Below, one piece after another: positions 51,199 to 61,015 of a stretch of 64,000 bases of DNA. Positions within the stretch are counted from its first letter, which is position 1. Every line of letters starts with the position of its first letter. Source of the DNA: Herbaspirillum autotrophicum (GTDB taxonomy: Bacteria > Pseudomonadota > Gammaproteobacteria > Burkholderiales > Burkholderiaceae_D); the NCBI RefSeq assembly GCF_001189915.1, contig NZ_LFLS01000002.1, forward strand, positions 124,001-188,000, given 5' to 3'. Position numbers and translations under genes: made by a program. The notes under the pieces were generated by a model. That model searched no databases. It was given only the letters and a program-made list of their open reading frames with translations, and was not told the origin of the DNA.

Positions 51199-52313
51199 TT
51201 GCCGTTGCCCAGCGCTTGCGACCAACGGTTGGTCCAGTCGGTCACCTTCGGCGTGGCCGTTTCGTAATCGATCCAGATCAATTTCTTGTACGCCTCTTCG
51301 CCCACCTGAACCTTGCCCTTCAGCTCATCGCTGTATTGCACGTCGCGATTGGTCATGCCGTACAGCGAGCCGTCGGAAAACGCCTTTTGTACTTTGTCGC
51401 TGGACATGAAATCAAGCAACTTGTAAGCATTGGCCAGATTCGGCGCGCCCTTGGCGATTACCCAGTTGGCGGCGCCCACTACCGGGCCGTCTGTCGGATA
51501 AGCGAAGCCGACTTTGAGGCCGCTCTTTTGCAACGCGAATACACGACCATCCCAGTACGGCACCACCCAGGCATCACCGCGTTCCAGCAAGGTCTGGATC
51601 GCACCCGGGCTGTCCGGGAATGCCACCGCATTGCTCTTCAGTTCGGCCAGTTTGCTGAACGTGCGCTCGACATCGGCTTCGTTCTTGAGCTCACCACCCA
51701 GTGCATGGGTCAGACCGGCAAAGAATTGCAAGCCGGCGGCATAGCTTGGCGAAGAAATCGCGACGTGACCTTTGTATTCCGGATTCCACAAATCGAGCCA
51801 GCTCTTGGGCGGCGTCTTTACGAGATCGGTACGGTAAGCCAGTCCCAGTTGGCCGAGACTGAAGGCTGCGGCATAGGTCTTGCCGTCTTTGGTGAATTTT
51901 TCCTGCACCGAGGGATACAGCTTGGACAGGTTAGGAATATTGCTGGCCTCAAGCGGTTCCAGCAAGCCGGCGGCAACCGCACGCTGTACCGAGTCGGGCT
52001 GGAACACCACGATGTCATATGCCGGCTTGTTGCCATTCGCGGCACGCAGCTTGGCCAGCCACTCGGCATCGGCACCCGGGACAATTTCGACGGTCAGGTT
52101 ATTGTCTTTGGCATATTGCTCAAGACCGGCGGCGCGAATGTTCTTTTCCCAATCGCCGCCATAGACGCCGATCACCACTTTGTCGGTGGCGGCAGGGGCG
52201 GCTGCGGCTTGCGGTGCTTCCGGCTTTTTATCGCCGCACGCGGCAAGGATAGCGATGGCCAGGATGGTCACCGCCAGGGTTGGAATGATGCGGGTAAGGC
52301 GGATCGGTTTCAT
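51195..52313 (-). CDS. Lipoprotein binding protein, PotD-type
   Basis: 372 residues. Lipoprotein signal with lipobox AILAAC (C26), followed by the type II binding fold (KVVIGVYGGDWEKNIRAAGLEQYAKDNNLTVE). In Gram-negative bacteria PotD homologues are usually soluble, so the lipid anchor is a little unusual. Family ligands are polyamines, but clusters with hydantoinase genes suggest a cyclic amide or its product here. Confidence 0.87.
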   Translation of the reverse strand: MKPIRLTRIIPTLAVTILAIAILAACGDKKPEAPQAAAAPAATDKVVIGVYGGDWEKNIRAAGLEQYAKDNNLTVEIVPGADAEWLAKLRAANGNKPAYDIVVFQPDSVQRAVAAGLLEPLEASNIPNLSKLYPSVQEKFTKDGKTYAAAFSLGQLGLAYRTDLVKTPPKSWLDLWNPEYKGHVAISSPSYAAGLQFFAGLTHALGGELKNEADVERTFSKLAELKSNAVAFPDSPGAIQTLLERGDAWVVPYWDGRVFALQKSGLKVGFAYPTDGPVVGAANWVIAKGAPNLANAYKLLDFMSSDKVQKAFSDGSLYGMTNRDVQYSDELKGKVQVGEEAYKKLIWIDYETATPKVTDWTNRWSQALGNGK

Positions 52314-52346
52314 GTTTTCTCCAGTCTGGTGTTTATCTGAATGCGT

Positions 52347-54350
52347 TCAGGATGTGCTTGGAATGGCTTCTGCAAAACGGCTTGCGGCAAGAGTGATGGC
52401 CTGATCGCTGGCGGCTTCCTGTGGAAACCCTGCCGGCAATTCTGCCAGTGCCGCGGCAAATACCTGTCGCCGCTGGCGGGCACGGATGGCCGAGGGCATG
52501 GCAAATAATGCCGTGCTCAGGCGATCCAGCGCGGCCACCGGGAATACCCGATCCCAGGCGTCGCGCTCGGGGCCGAAGCGGCTGATGGCGGCGCGCTTGC
52601 TGCGCAATGCTGCGGTCGCCGCTTGATCTATTTGCAGCGCTCCGGCAGTGTCAGCAGCCTCAGTTGCCGTCAGCGCCACGCCATAGTCGCGTCGTGCCGC
52701 TTCCACCGACAACAAACCGCGCAGCGCATCGGTCAGCACTGCCGCCGGATCACGTGCAAAGGCATCGCCCCAGCCACCGCCACCCGGGGTCTGAATCGCA
52801 ATTTCATCGCCGGCGGCAACTGCCAGCAAGTCGATCTTGCCGAGTTCACGCGACGCCTGGCCGGCGCGATGCAATACCAGTCTGGCTGGCGCACCGGGAC
52901 CGCCGCCATGGGCGCCCCACGGACGGAAGCGCAAGCGTTCCATGCCGCGCGCCAGTACAAAGCTGTCATCCTGCAATACACGGAAACGGATTTCCTGACC
53001 GTTGCCGCCTCGCCATTGACCGGCACCGGCGGAGTCGCGCCGCAAACCGTAATGGACAATCTCGACCCCGGTTTCGGCCTCAACGGTTTCGACCGGGTTA
53101 TTCGACAGATTGGAAATGCTGCTGTCACGGCCATCCGCGCCATCGTGGCCACGGCGACCGCCGGTGCCGCCGACCATCGGCTCGACCACCTGGACGTTTT
53201 GCCCGAAGCCATGGCGCGCCGGTTCGGCCACCACCACCGGAATGATGGTGCCGCCGCTGGCAGCCGGCATGGCATCAGGCAGTGCCTGACCCAGCACACC
53301 GTTGAGGGCGTCGTTGACGCGCACTGCGGTGGCATGCCGTACGCCGACTGCTGCACCGGGCAGCGGGTTGACCACGCTGCCGGCCGGTGCAATCACCGAT
53401 ACCGGTGCCAGCAGACCGGCGTTGATCGGCACACTCTTGTCGAGCGTCGCCACCAGCGCCAGAATGCGCAGCGTCAGCCACGCGTGCGGGCGGCCATGAC
53501 TTGGAATATTGATCGCGGCGGCCACTTGCGGGTCGCTGCCGGTGAAATCGAGCTGGATGTTGCCGCCACCGACGGTCACTGCCAGCGCAATCCGCACCGG
53601 CAAGCCGGAGCCGGCTTCGTCATCCAGATAATCAGTAAAGCGGTAGGTGCCGGCCGGCACTTGTGCCAGCACTGCCCGGGCCCGTAGCGCGGCATACTCG
53701 ACCAGATCGGATTGCGCATCCAGCAGTGCCTGCGCGCCATGTTGCTGTAACGTCTGCGCGACCCGTTCGCGGCCGGTGGCGAGCGCCCCCAGCATGGCCT
53801 TGAGGTCGCCCATGTTGGCATCCGGCGTGCGGCTGTTGACCTGGAACAGCAACGCCACATCCTGATTCAAGTGCCCGGCCCGCATGATTTTCAGCGGCGG
53901 AATCTGCAAGCCTTCCTGGAAAATTTCGTGGTTGCTGGGCGAGATGCTGCTCGGTACTTTGCCGCCGACGTCGGACGCATGCAAAAAGCCCCAGCCGTAA
54001 GCAACAATACGGCCTTCATGGAAATACGGCTCGATCACCTGCAAGTCCGGCAAGTGCGTCGCCAGGCCGCCGGAACGATAAGGATCATTGGTCAGGATCA
54101 CGTCGCCCGGTTCCAGCGCGCCGACTGCCGCGATGGCGGTCGAGCAATCGAGGCCGACGAAGCCGGATACGCCCAGTGCACGCGGATAAGCGAAAAACTT
54201 GCCATCCAGTCCGGCCAGTGCGCAGCAAAAATCCGCGGTTTCTTTCACATACAAGGTGCGCCCGGTACGTTGCAGCGTCAGGCACATTTCCTCGGCAATC
54301 GAGGTCAGTTTGTTGCCCAGGATTTCGAGGCTGATCGGATCGAGTTTCAT
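52347..54350 (-). CDS. hyuB: Hydantoinase B / 5-oxoprolinase subunit
   Basis: 667 residues from ATG 54350, forming ATGA with the hyuA stop. Starts MKLDPISLEILGNKLTSIAE, the standard HyuB opening, with NDPYRSGGLATHLPDLQVIEP (metal site) and a Gly-rich carboxyl part RFRPWGAHGGGPGAPA and TPGGGGWGD. With HyuA it hydrolyses a cyclic amide (hydantoin, 5-oxoproline or similar) using ATP. Complete and normal size. Confidence 0.92.
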   Translation of the reverse strand: MKLDPISLEILGNKLTSIAEEMCLTLQRTGRTLYVKETADFCCALAGLDGKFFAYPRALGVSGFVGLDCSTAIAAVGALEPGDVILTNDPYRSGGLATHLPDLQVIEPYFHEGRIVAYGWGFLHASDVGGKVPSSISPSNHEIFQEGLQIPPLKIMRAGHLNQDVALLFQVNSRTPDANMGDLKAMLGALATGRERVAQTLQQHGAQALLDAQSDLVEYAALRARAVLAQVPAGTYRFTDYLDDEAGSGLPVRIALAVTVGGGNIQLDFTGSDPQVAAAINIPSHGRPHAWLTLRILALVATLDKSVPINAGLLAPVSVIAPAGSVVNPLPGAAVGVRHATAVRVNDALNGVLGQALPDAMPAASGGTIIPVVVAEPARHGFGQNVQVVEPMVGGTGGRRGHDGADGRDSSISNLSNNPVETVEAETGVEIVHYGLRRDSAGAGQWRGGNGQEIRFRVLQDDSFVLARGMERLRFRPWGAHGGGPGAPARLVLHRAGQASRELGKIDLLAVAAGDEIAIQTPGGGGWGDAFARDPAAVLTDALRGLLSVEAARRDYGVALTATEAADTAGALQIDQAATAALRSKRAAISRFGPERDAWDRVFPVAALDRLSTALFAMPSAIRARQRRQVFAAALAELPAGFPQEAASDQAITLAASRFAEAIPSTS

Positions 54351-56494
54351 GTGCGCGCTCCCTGGTTGTCGCTTGGCGTCAGATGCAAATTGCCCAGCGT
54401 GTCGGTACGTCCCTGCCATCCGGGCAAGACCAGAATGGTGGTATCGACCTGTTCGATCACGGCCGGGCCGTTCAAGACATCGCCGGCGCCGAGCGCGTCG
54501 CGTTGGTAAATCGGCGTATCGTGCCAGCCGCCGCGCAAGAAGACCTGGCGTCGGGCGTGGACCTGCGCTGCGCCGCTGCCGGCAAATCGCCTGGCGCTGG
54601 TGGTCGCCACCAGATGGCCGACGATGGCCAGCCGGATGGTCGATACATCCACCGGTGCTGCCTCGTCGCGAAAACCGTAAAGCCGCTCATGCTCGCGGTG
54701 GAACGCCTCGATCAGAAACGCCGCATTCAACGGTGACGGCAGCGGATGTGCTATCGGCACATTGAGTTCATACGCTTGCCCGGCATAACGCATGTCGAGT
54801 GCCGGATGCAACGCGGGCTGGCTGGTGCCGGTCACGCCTTGCTGCTGCAACCATTCCTGCGCCTGCGTCTCCAGCTCATGCCAGATAGCGCCGACCTGGC
54901 TGGCGACATTGTCATCGAGCGTGGCGCGCAGGCTGCGTACGAAATCGCGCCGCAGATCGGCGGTGGCCGCTCCGAGCGCGCAAAAAGTGCCGGGTTTCAA
55001 TGGAATCAGGACATGCTTCAAACCGGCTTCTTCGGCCAGCCAGTTGGCATGGGTCGGACCGGCACCGCCGAACGGCACCAATGCGAATTCAGCCGGATCG
55101 AGGCCGCGCTGGGCCAGACTCTTGCGCAATTCCGAGGCCATCTGGGCGGTGGCGATGGCGAGTGCGCCAGAGGCGGCGCGGATAGCGCCATCGCGGCCAC
55201 TGCTACCGAGCGCGGCGGCCACTGTTTCCAGTGCTGCCTGGGCGCGTTCGGGGTAAAGTTTCATGGCACCGCCGACGAAGGCATCGGCATCCAGTACGCC
55301 GGTAGCGAGATAACAATCGGTGACGGTGGCGCTGCTGCCGCCACGGCCGTATGCGGCCGGTCCCGGATCGGCACCGGCACTTTCCGGACCAACCTTCAGC
55401 ACGCCGTGTTCGTCGACCCGGATTTTCGAGCCGCCGCCGGCGCCGATGGCAGACACGCCCACCACCGGCAACACCAGCGGCAAGCCGCCGATTTCAGTGC
55501 GCGTGACCATCTCCGCCTGACCATGTTGCGATACCGCGATGTCGCTGCTGGTGCCGCCCATGTCAAACGTGACGATGCGCGCTACGGCAGTTTCCACCGC
55601 GAGCCGCGCCGCCGCCACCACACCCGATGCCGGGCCCGACAGCACGGTATCGATAGGTCGCGCCAATGCCGCTTTCAACGACAAGGAACCGCCATTGGAA
55701 GCGGTCACCAGAATCGGCGCCTGCACGCCCAACTCGGCGGCAAGTTGTTCCAGTCGCTGGAAATAACGGCGCATCAGCGGTTGTATATAGGCATTGAGTG
55801 ACGCCACCACGGTCCGTTCGTATTCGCGGATTTCGGGCCAGGTCTGCGCTGCCGACAAGACCGCGATCTGTGCCGTGGCGTCAGGCCGGACCGGCAATGC
55901 CGCCTGCAACGCGGCCGCCAGTTCGGCTTCCCGTTCCGGCTGCAGATAACCGTTGATCAGCATCACGACGACGGCGTCGACCTCTAGTGCGGCTATGCCG
56001 CGTGCCGTCAGCGCGATGTCATCAGCGTGCGGCCAGCGCACGGGCTGGCCGTCGCGATTGAAGCGCGCGCCGATTTCAAGCACGCGCTCGCGCGGCAGGA
56101 ATGGTTCTTCCCGAGTAGCGTGAAAATCGAATGAGGATGGCATGCGGGCGCGGCCGATTTCGAGCACGTCCCGAAAACCGTCGGTGACCACCAGACCCAC
56201 GCGGGCGCCACGGCGCTGGATGATGGCATTCAGGCCGATCGTGGTGCCATGCAGCAGCACCCCGATATCGGACGGCGCCAAACCGCATTGTTTGATCAGC
56301 GCAGCCAGTCCGTTGCGCACCGCGAGCGCCGGATCTGATGGTGTGCTGGGTTCTTTGTGGTAGGCCAGTTGCTGGCGTTGAGGATGGTACAGAACGAAGT
56401 CGGTGAAAGTACCTCCGACATCGATCCCTATGCGTGCGCCTGTGGAAGAATCGGAATTCACTACGGATACTCCAGAAAAACTGTCGGCGCACAT
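54347..56494 (-). CDS. hyuA: Hydantoinase A / 5-oxoprolinase ATP-dependent subunit
   Basis: About 715 residues from ATG 56494; a nearby in-frame GTG and an upstream ATG at 56536 are alternatives because no site decides clearly. Actin-like ATPase start ARIGIDVGGTFTDFVLYHP, then HGTTIGLNAIIQRRGARVGL, the second half with TFDMGGTSSDIAVS, and GGAGPTHANWLAEEAG. It phosphorylates the amide oxygen before HyuB hydrolysis. It is the first gene of a six-gene minus-strand operon and is divergent from the MlrC-type peptidase. Confidence 0.9.
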   Translation of the reverse strand: MCADSFSGVSVVNSDSSTGARIGIDVGGTFTDFVLYHPQRQQLAYHKEPSTPSDPALAVRNGLAALIKQCGLAPSDIGVLLHGTTIGLNAIIQRRGARVGLVVTDGFRDVLEIGRARMPSSFDFHATREEPFLPRERVLEIGARFNRDGQPVRWPHADDIALTARGIAALEVDAVVVMLINGYLQPEREAELAAALQAALPVRPDATAQIAVLSAAQTWPEIREYERTVVASLNAYIQPLMRRYFQRLEQLAAELGVQAPILVTASNGGSLSLKAALARPIDTVLSGPASGVVAAARLAVETAVARIVTFDMGGTSSDIAVSQHGQAEMVTRTEIGGLPLVLPVVGVSAIGAGGGSKIRVDEHGVLKVGPESAGADPGPAAYGRGGSSATVTDCYLATGVLDADAFVGGAMKLYPERAQAALETVAAALGSSGRDGAIRAASGALAIATAQMASELRKSLAQRGLDPAEFALVPFGGAGPTHANWLAEEAGLKHVLIPLKPGTFCALGAATADLRRDFVRSLRATLDDNVASQVGAIWHELETQAQEWLQQQGVTGTSQPALHPALDMRYAGQAYELNVPIAHPLPSPLNAAFLIEAFHREHERLYGFRDEAAPVDVSTIRLAIVGHLVATTSARRFAGSGAAQVHARRQVFLRGGWHDTPIYQRDALGAGDVLNGPAVIEQVDTTILVLPGWQGRTDTLGNLHLTPSDNQGART

Positions 56495-56594
56495 GCTCGA
56501 GCACGGGCGAGGCTCGTCGGCAAGATGCGCAGGCAAAGATTTTGATTGTAGGATGCGGCACCGGGAACTGAAACTACTTTTCCCGAATTAGTAT

Positions 56595-56609
56595 ATGCGA
56601 TATTCGCAT
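56595..56609. promoter_or_regulatory. Palindromic operator in the hyuA/mlrC divergent promoter
   Basis: Perfect dyad ATGCGA-TAT-TCGCAT, roughly midway between the divergent hyuA-like and mlrC-like starts. It could coordinate both units. No regulator gene lies in the neighbourhood, so the binding protein must be encoded elsewhere. Confidence 0.5.
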
Positions 56610-56691
56610 TTGCGATTTCTTGCCCGATCTGCTCCCATTTGCTGCCAGCGTTGGGGCAATTTCAACGTGACTTACTGACCAGAGAACATCA

Positions 56692-58227
56692 ATGCCACCC
56701 TTGCCATCCCAGCGTATTGCCATCGGCGGCTTCCAGCACGAGACCAATACTTTTGCCGACACGCCGACGGGCTGGGAAGACTTTGCCGCTGCCGATACCT
56801 GGCCCGGTCTGCTGGAAGGCGCAGCGTTATTGACCGGGATGACGGCCGCCAGCAGCGGCAAGCCAAGCAACATTCCCATTGCCGGTTTCATTGATGCCGC
56901 GTTGCAGGCAACCACCGGCGATGCCCCTGCGCCGCGCCTGATTCCGGCACTGTGGTGTGCTGCCGGCCCCTCCGGGCGCGTCACGCACGATGCATTTGAA
57001 CGCATTCTCGGGCGGTTGACGGCAAGCATCGCCGAGGCCCGTGCCGATGCGGTCTATCTGGATCTGCACGGCGCCATGGTGGCGCAACATAGCGACGACG
57101 CCGACGGTGAAATACTGGCCCGGGTGCGCGCGGTCATCGGGCCCGATATACCGCTGGTCGCCAGCCTCGACCTGCACGCGAATGTCTCGGAAAAGATGAT
57201 GGACAACGCCGATGTGCTGATCGCCTATCGCACGTATCCGCATGTCGACATGGCCGCCACCGGCGCCCGCGCGTTTGACTGGATCCGGCGCCGGCTTGAC
57301 GGCCAGCCGCGGCCGCATGCCGCATGGCTGCGGGTGCCCTATCTGATCCCGCTGTGCTGGCAGTGTACCGACGCCGCGCCGGCGCAAGGTTTGTATGCAT
57401 TGCAGCAAGCGCTGGAAGGACAAGCTGCCGACAGCGTCTCGTTTGCCATGGGATTTCCGGCTGCCGATGTCGACAAATGCGGTCCTGCGGTCTGGGCCTA
57501 TGGCGCGTCCGCACAGTCAGCGCAAGCCGCAGCGCAGCGCATGCTGGAAGCCGTCAACGCTGCGGAATCCGCGTTCAGCGGCGACATACTCGACGCCCGC
57601 GAGGCCGTGGCACGCGCTATCGGGATTGCCACCAGCAAAGGCGGCCCGGTGGTAATCGCCGACGCCCAGGATAATCCCGGCGCCGGCGGCAGCGCCGATA
57701 CCACTACCCTGCTCAAGGCGCTGGTCGCGGCCGGCGCCAGGGGTGCCGTGCTGGGCTTGCTGGTCGATCCGCCCGCTGCACGAGCGGCGCATGCGGCAGG
57801 CACCGGTGCCTGCTTGCATCTGTCTCTTGGCGGAAAATCCGGGATCGCCGGCGATACGCCGTTCGAGGCCGAATTTGTGGTGGAACGGCTGCATCCGGGT
57901 GATGTGGTCGCCACCGGCAGTGTCTTCAGCGGTTATCAGTTGACACTCGGTCCCAGCGCCTGCCTGCTGATCGACGACATTCGGGTACTGGTGATTTCCA
58001 AACCGGTACAACTGCTGGACCTGGCCCTGTTGCGCTTCATCGGCATCGAACCGGCCGCGCAATCCATCATCGCCGTCAAGAGTACGGTCCATTTTCGCGC
58101 CGACTTTGCGCCGCTTGCCAGTGCCATCCTGGTCTGCGCCGCACCCGGCGCGTTCCTGCTCGATCCGGCCCGGCTGCCGTGGAGCAAACTGCCGGCGGCA
58201 ATCCGCAAGGCGCCGCGCCGCGCGTGA
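56692..58227 (+). CDS. M81-family metallopeptidase (MlrC-like)
   Basis: 511 residues, normal for the family. Motifs: IAIGGFQHETNTF at the start, VYLDLHGAMVAQHSDDADGE, SLDLHANVSEKMMDNADVLIAYRTYPHVDM and ADAQDNPGAGGSADTT, which supply the predicted metal ligands. MlrC was named for a microcystin-degrading enzyme, but most members stand next to HyuA/HyuB and ABC importers, as here. It probably finishes hydrolysis of the same cyclic or amide-linked compound. Divergent from the hyu operon over 150 bp with a shared palindrome. Confidence 0.88.
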   Translation: MPPLPSQRIAIGGFQHETNTFADTPTGWEDFAAADTWPGLLEGAALLTGMTAASSGKPSNIPIAGFIDAALQATTGDAPAPRLIPALWCAAGPSGRVTHDAFERILGRLTASIAEARADAVYLDLHGAMVAQHSDDADGEILARVRAVIGPDIPLVASLDLHANVSEKMMDNADVLIAYRTYPHVDMAATGARAFDWIRRRLDGQPRPHAAWLRVPYLIPLCWQCTDAAPAQGLYALQQALEGQAADSVSFAMGFPAADVDKCGPAVWAYGASAQSAQAAAQRMLEAVNAAESAFSGDILDAREAVARAIGIATSKGGPVVIADAQDNPGAGGSADTTTLLKALVAAGARGAVLGLLVDPPAARAAHAAGTGACLHLSLGGKSGIAGDTPFEAEFVVERLHPGDVVATGSVFSGYQLTLGPSACLLIDDIRVLVISKPVQLLDLALLRFIGIEPAAQSIIAVKSTVHFRADFAPLASAILVCAAPGAFLLDPARLPWSKLPAAIRKAPRRA

Positions 58228-58266
58228 TGCGGCACGCTACCCAAAAACAGGGAGAAAGAAAGTTAC

Positions 58267-59061
58267 TCAGTCCCAGGCTGATGCCGGAATCGTCGCCAGC
58301 GCTTTGAATGCCGGTTTGGCGAACCAGTAACCTTGCATCAGGGTGATGCCGATACTCAGCAGAAAGTCGCGTTCGGCCTTGGTTTCAATACCTTCTGCCA
58401 GCACCCCGATATCCAGCTCCCGGCACATGGCAGCAATGCCGGACACGATTGCCTGACGCGGTTTGTTCTTGTCAATATTGCGCACCAGATCCATATCGAT
58501 TTTAATCAGGTCCGGCTGATACTCGGCCAGCAAGTTCAGACCGGCATAGCCGGCGCCGAAATCGTCGATCGCGGTCTGGAATCCGAAACGACGGTATTCC
58601 TTGAAAATATTGACCAGATGCGCCCGGTCCTGAACCTGTTCGCCTTCAGTCACTTCAAAGATGATGTTTTCAATCGGAAACTGATGCTTGCGTGCCGCTG
58701 CCAGCGTGCTGCGGATGCAGACCTCGGGACGATACACCGCATTCGGCAGAAAATTGATCGACAGCAGCTCGGTCATGCCCAAGGCTGCGGCCCCCTCGAC
58801 CGCCTTCACCCGACAGGCCTGATCAAACCGATAGCGGTTGTCGTCGTTGACTTGCGCCAGCACGCTGGCGGCAGACTCTCCCTGCGGCCCGCGCACCAGC
58901 GCCTCATGGGCGTATATCGATCGGGTAGCAAACTCTGCGATGGGCTGATAGGCATACTCAAATTGAATATCCAGGCTGGCATCGCCGTGACAACCACTGC
59001 AACTGCCCTCCGCTGGCCGGGTCTGGCTATCGCCGGAGGGATCTGGGTGAACGCTGATCAT
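58267..59061 (-). CDS. EAL-domain cyclic-di-GMP phosphodiesterase
   Basis: 264 residues, a stand-alone EAL domain (about 32-260) with an N-terminal Cys/His cluster C21-x2-C24-H25. Catalytic residues appear complete: EALVRG, INFLPN, FEVTEGE, AIDDFGAGYAGLNL, LIKIDMD, LAEGIET and MQGYWFAKP. It should hydrolyse c-di-GMP and thus favour motility over biofilm. The CSGCH motif could hold heme or a metal and provide sensing, though there is no signal peptide for c-type maturation. The 186 bases upstream hold its promoter and no other gene. Confidence 0.87.
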   Translation of the reverse strand: MISVHPDPSGDSQTRPAEGSCSGCHGDASLDIQFEYAYQPIAEFATRSIYAHEALVRGPQGESAASVLAQVNDDNRYRFDQACRVKAVEGAAALGMTELLSINFLPNAVYRPEVCIRSTLAAARKHQFPIENIIFEVTEGEQVQDRAHLVNIFKEYRRFGFQTAIDDFGAGYAGLNLLAEYQPDLIKIDMDLVRNIDKNKPRQAIVSGIAAMCRELDIGVLAEGIETKAERDFLLSIGITLMQGYWFAKPAFKALATIPASAWD

Positions 59062-59247
59062 ATGAATGCCGTCAAGATGGTGGATGACAGATCAACGCCT
59101 AAACCCTCACAAACGCTGCATCAATATGGAAATTGCGTGCTTGCCGAATCCGAAGTTGAACCGGTGGTGCGCCGATAGTAGATTAAGCAATTCGGTTTGT
59201 ACACATAATGTCCCCGCGCTGCGATTGACGCGTGCTTCATCACTGGC

Positions 59248-60828
59248 TCAGTTCTGCCGCATCTGCTGCTGAAAACTGATGTCGATAAACTCCGCCGGCC
59301 GGCTCGGTGCGACCAGCACCGCGACCGTCATCACGCCTTGCAGCACGTCTTCGGCGCTCATGGTTTCCCCGAGACCGACCCGCACGCTGAACGCTTCGTC
59401 CGGACTGACGCCGGCCAGCCCGCCGCGCCGCCAGACACTGATCAGGTAGTTGCACACCATGCTTTTGACGAATACCCAGGTGCTGGCAGTATTCGGCTCT
59501 TGCGTGATGTGGCGGCAAGCGCGACGCACCGATTGTTCGATCATGATCATGGTGCGGCGGGTGCTGACGTCACGCCAGATCGGACTGTTGCCGTCCAGCG
59601 TGCGGGCGCCCCATACCAGTACGCCTTGCCCGATGAACGAACGGATCGCATTGATCGACGCCCCATGCGCCGCACCGGCGAGATCTTCCTGTTCATCATT
59701 GGAGATCGCCGCTGCCGGCGATACCACGCCATACATGCCGATGTTGGACAAGTCTTTCCAGACGCCGTACATGTTGTCCGCCATATTGTATAAACCGGCC
59801 ATGCACGCGGCAGGCGGCAGCAAATTGAGCTTTTTCCGGATCGCCTGCATGATTTGCGGATACAGGCTGGTGATGGTCAGCAGCGTTTCATTGAGCATCA
59901 GCATCTCGGTCACCGGATCCTTGGATTTGCTCCAGTCGGAGGTGAGCGCGACCAGCAATGCCTTGACGTGGTCAATCATGATCTTGGCAGCAGCGGTCGG
60001 ATGGCCGGTATTGATGACCGGCGACAACTCGCGCTGCAACAATCCGGCCAGCACGTCGAGGTTGGTGATGGCAGTGAAATCAATGCCCTTCTCTTTAACC
60101 ACCGAGGTATTGACCCACGGATAAAAGCTGGTGCCAAAATCCAGAAACTCGCTACCGACCGCAGCGCGGAAGGCAGCGACGCAGTCACCGTCGGCATGCT
60201 GGCGATGCTGGTGGCCGCGATGCACGTCGAGCAAGGCAATGCGATTCCTCTGCAAGCCGCAGTGCTGCAACGCATGACGCTGTACGGTGGCACAATCCGG
60301 CGCCGACAGATGCATGGCATCGGGAACCAGCATCATGGTGGGTTCCGGTTCCGTCAGCAAGCTGTCGATGCCGGCGCACAGTTTGCCGGCATCGAGCCGG
60401 TCCCCGTAATGACCGGCCGATACGATATAACACGCACCGCCGCCGTTCTGAAAATACAGCAGCATGCTGTAATACAGGATGTAAGGGGTATCTTCGCGCC
60501 GCAGTTCGTAGGCCTCGCTGTGCCCGCTGACGCTGTCGGGCACCGAAAAATCGCCGGCAATTCCGGCGCCGTCGGCCGCAGGTGCCGCCAGTGCATGGAT
60601 TGAAAACTTGCTTGGCGGCGGCCCGCCGTAGCAGGCCACGAACTCCGACATCGACGTGATGCGCCAGGCTTGTTGAGACAGTCCGGTTTTCTGGTTATGC
60701 GACCACTCGGTATAGCCGATAAAGGCCGGCACTGCCGTCGCCACTTCGGCGACAGACTCCGAACAGGCATTTTTTGCCGTCACGCCATCGTCCAATATTT
60801 TGTATTTCGTCATCATTTCGCTTTCCAT
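59248..60828 (-). CDS. Contractile tail-sheath protein of an extracellular injection system type
   Basis: 526 residues. N-terminal AEVATAVPAFIGYTEWSHNQ is the opening of eCIS/phage-like sheath proteins (consensus 'V-x-T-A-V-P-A-F-I-G-Y-T-E'). The C-terminal sheath domain is unmistakable: FIGQGVLVWGARTLDGNSPI, then WRDVSTRRTMIMIEQSVRRA, PNTASTWVFVKSMVCNYLIS and EAFSVRVGLGETMSAEDVLQG. It resembles the Afp/PVC-type sheath more than myophage sheath. The middle has an odd His-rich loop (RGHQHRQHADGDC). ATG 60828 is used; ATG 60816/60813 with GGAAAG before them are alternatives. No tube, baseplate or ATPase gene is visible on its downstream side, which ends at an EAL gene. Confidence 0.85.
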   Translation of the reverse strand: MESEMMTKYKILDDGVTAKNACSESVAEVATAVPAFIGYTEWSHNQKTGLSQQAWRITSMSEFVACYGGPPPSKFSIHALAAPAADGAGIAGDFSVPDSVSGHSEAYELRREDTPYILYYSMLLYFQNGGGACYIVSAGHYGDRLDAGKLCAGIDSLLTEPEPTMMLVPDAMHLSAPDCATVQRHALQHCGLQRNRIALLDVHRGHQHRQHADGDCVAAFRAAVGSEFLDFGTSFYPWVNTSVVKEKGIDFTAITNLDVLAGLLQRELSPVINTGHPTAAAKIMIDHVKALLVALTSDWSKSKDPVTEMLMLNETLLTITSLYPQIMQAIRKKLNLLPPAACMAGLYNMADNMYGVWKDLSNIGMYGVVSPAAAISNDEQEDLAGAAHGASINAIRSFIGQGVLVWGARTLDGNSPIWRDVSTRRTMIMIEQSVRRACRHITQEPNTASTWVFVKSMVCNYLISVWRRGGLAGVSPDEAFSVRVGLGETMSAEDVLQGVMTVAVLVAPSRPAEFIDISFQQQMRQN

Positions 60829-60914
60829 TCACCCCGTCCGCTGCGTTGACCCGCTGCTGCCCGCCCTCGTCTTGTGGCCGCAGAGGATTTATCCCGGGCC
60901 GGAAAATAACAAAT

Positions 60915-60940
60915 CTTGCGTTATGGCAGCGTTACGCAAG
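60915..60940. promoter_or_regulatory. Inverted repeat in the sheath/regulator divergent gap
   Basis: Arms CTTGCGT (60915-60921) and ACGCAAG (60934-60940), 12 bases apart, in the 187-bp gap between divergent genes. A likely operator for the adjacent BTAD-type regulator or another protein. Confidence 0.4.
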
Positions 60941-61015
60941 AAAAATGTTGCCATGCAGATTGCAAACGGCTAGCCTGAGGCCCCTCTTCCTTTAGCTGCA
61001 GATTGGTCGCTGCTC

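Noticed and set aside
52623..53687. 354-codon plus-strand frame inside hyuB
   Set aside because: Antisense to a complete hydantoinase B; no motif and no ribosome binding site.
54746..55801. 351-codon plus-strand frame inside hyuA
   Set aside because: Antisense to the ATP-binding core of hydantoinase A; Arg/Gln/Gly-rich shadow.
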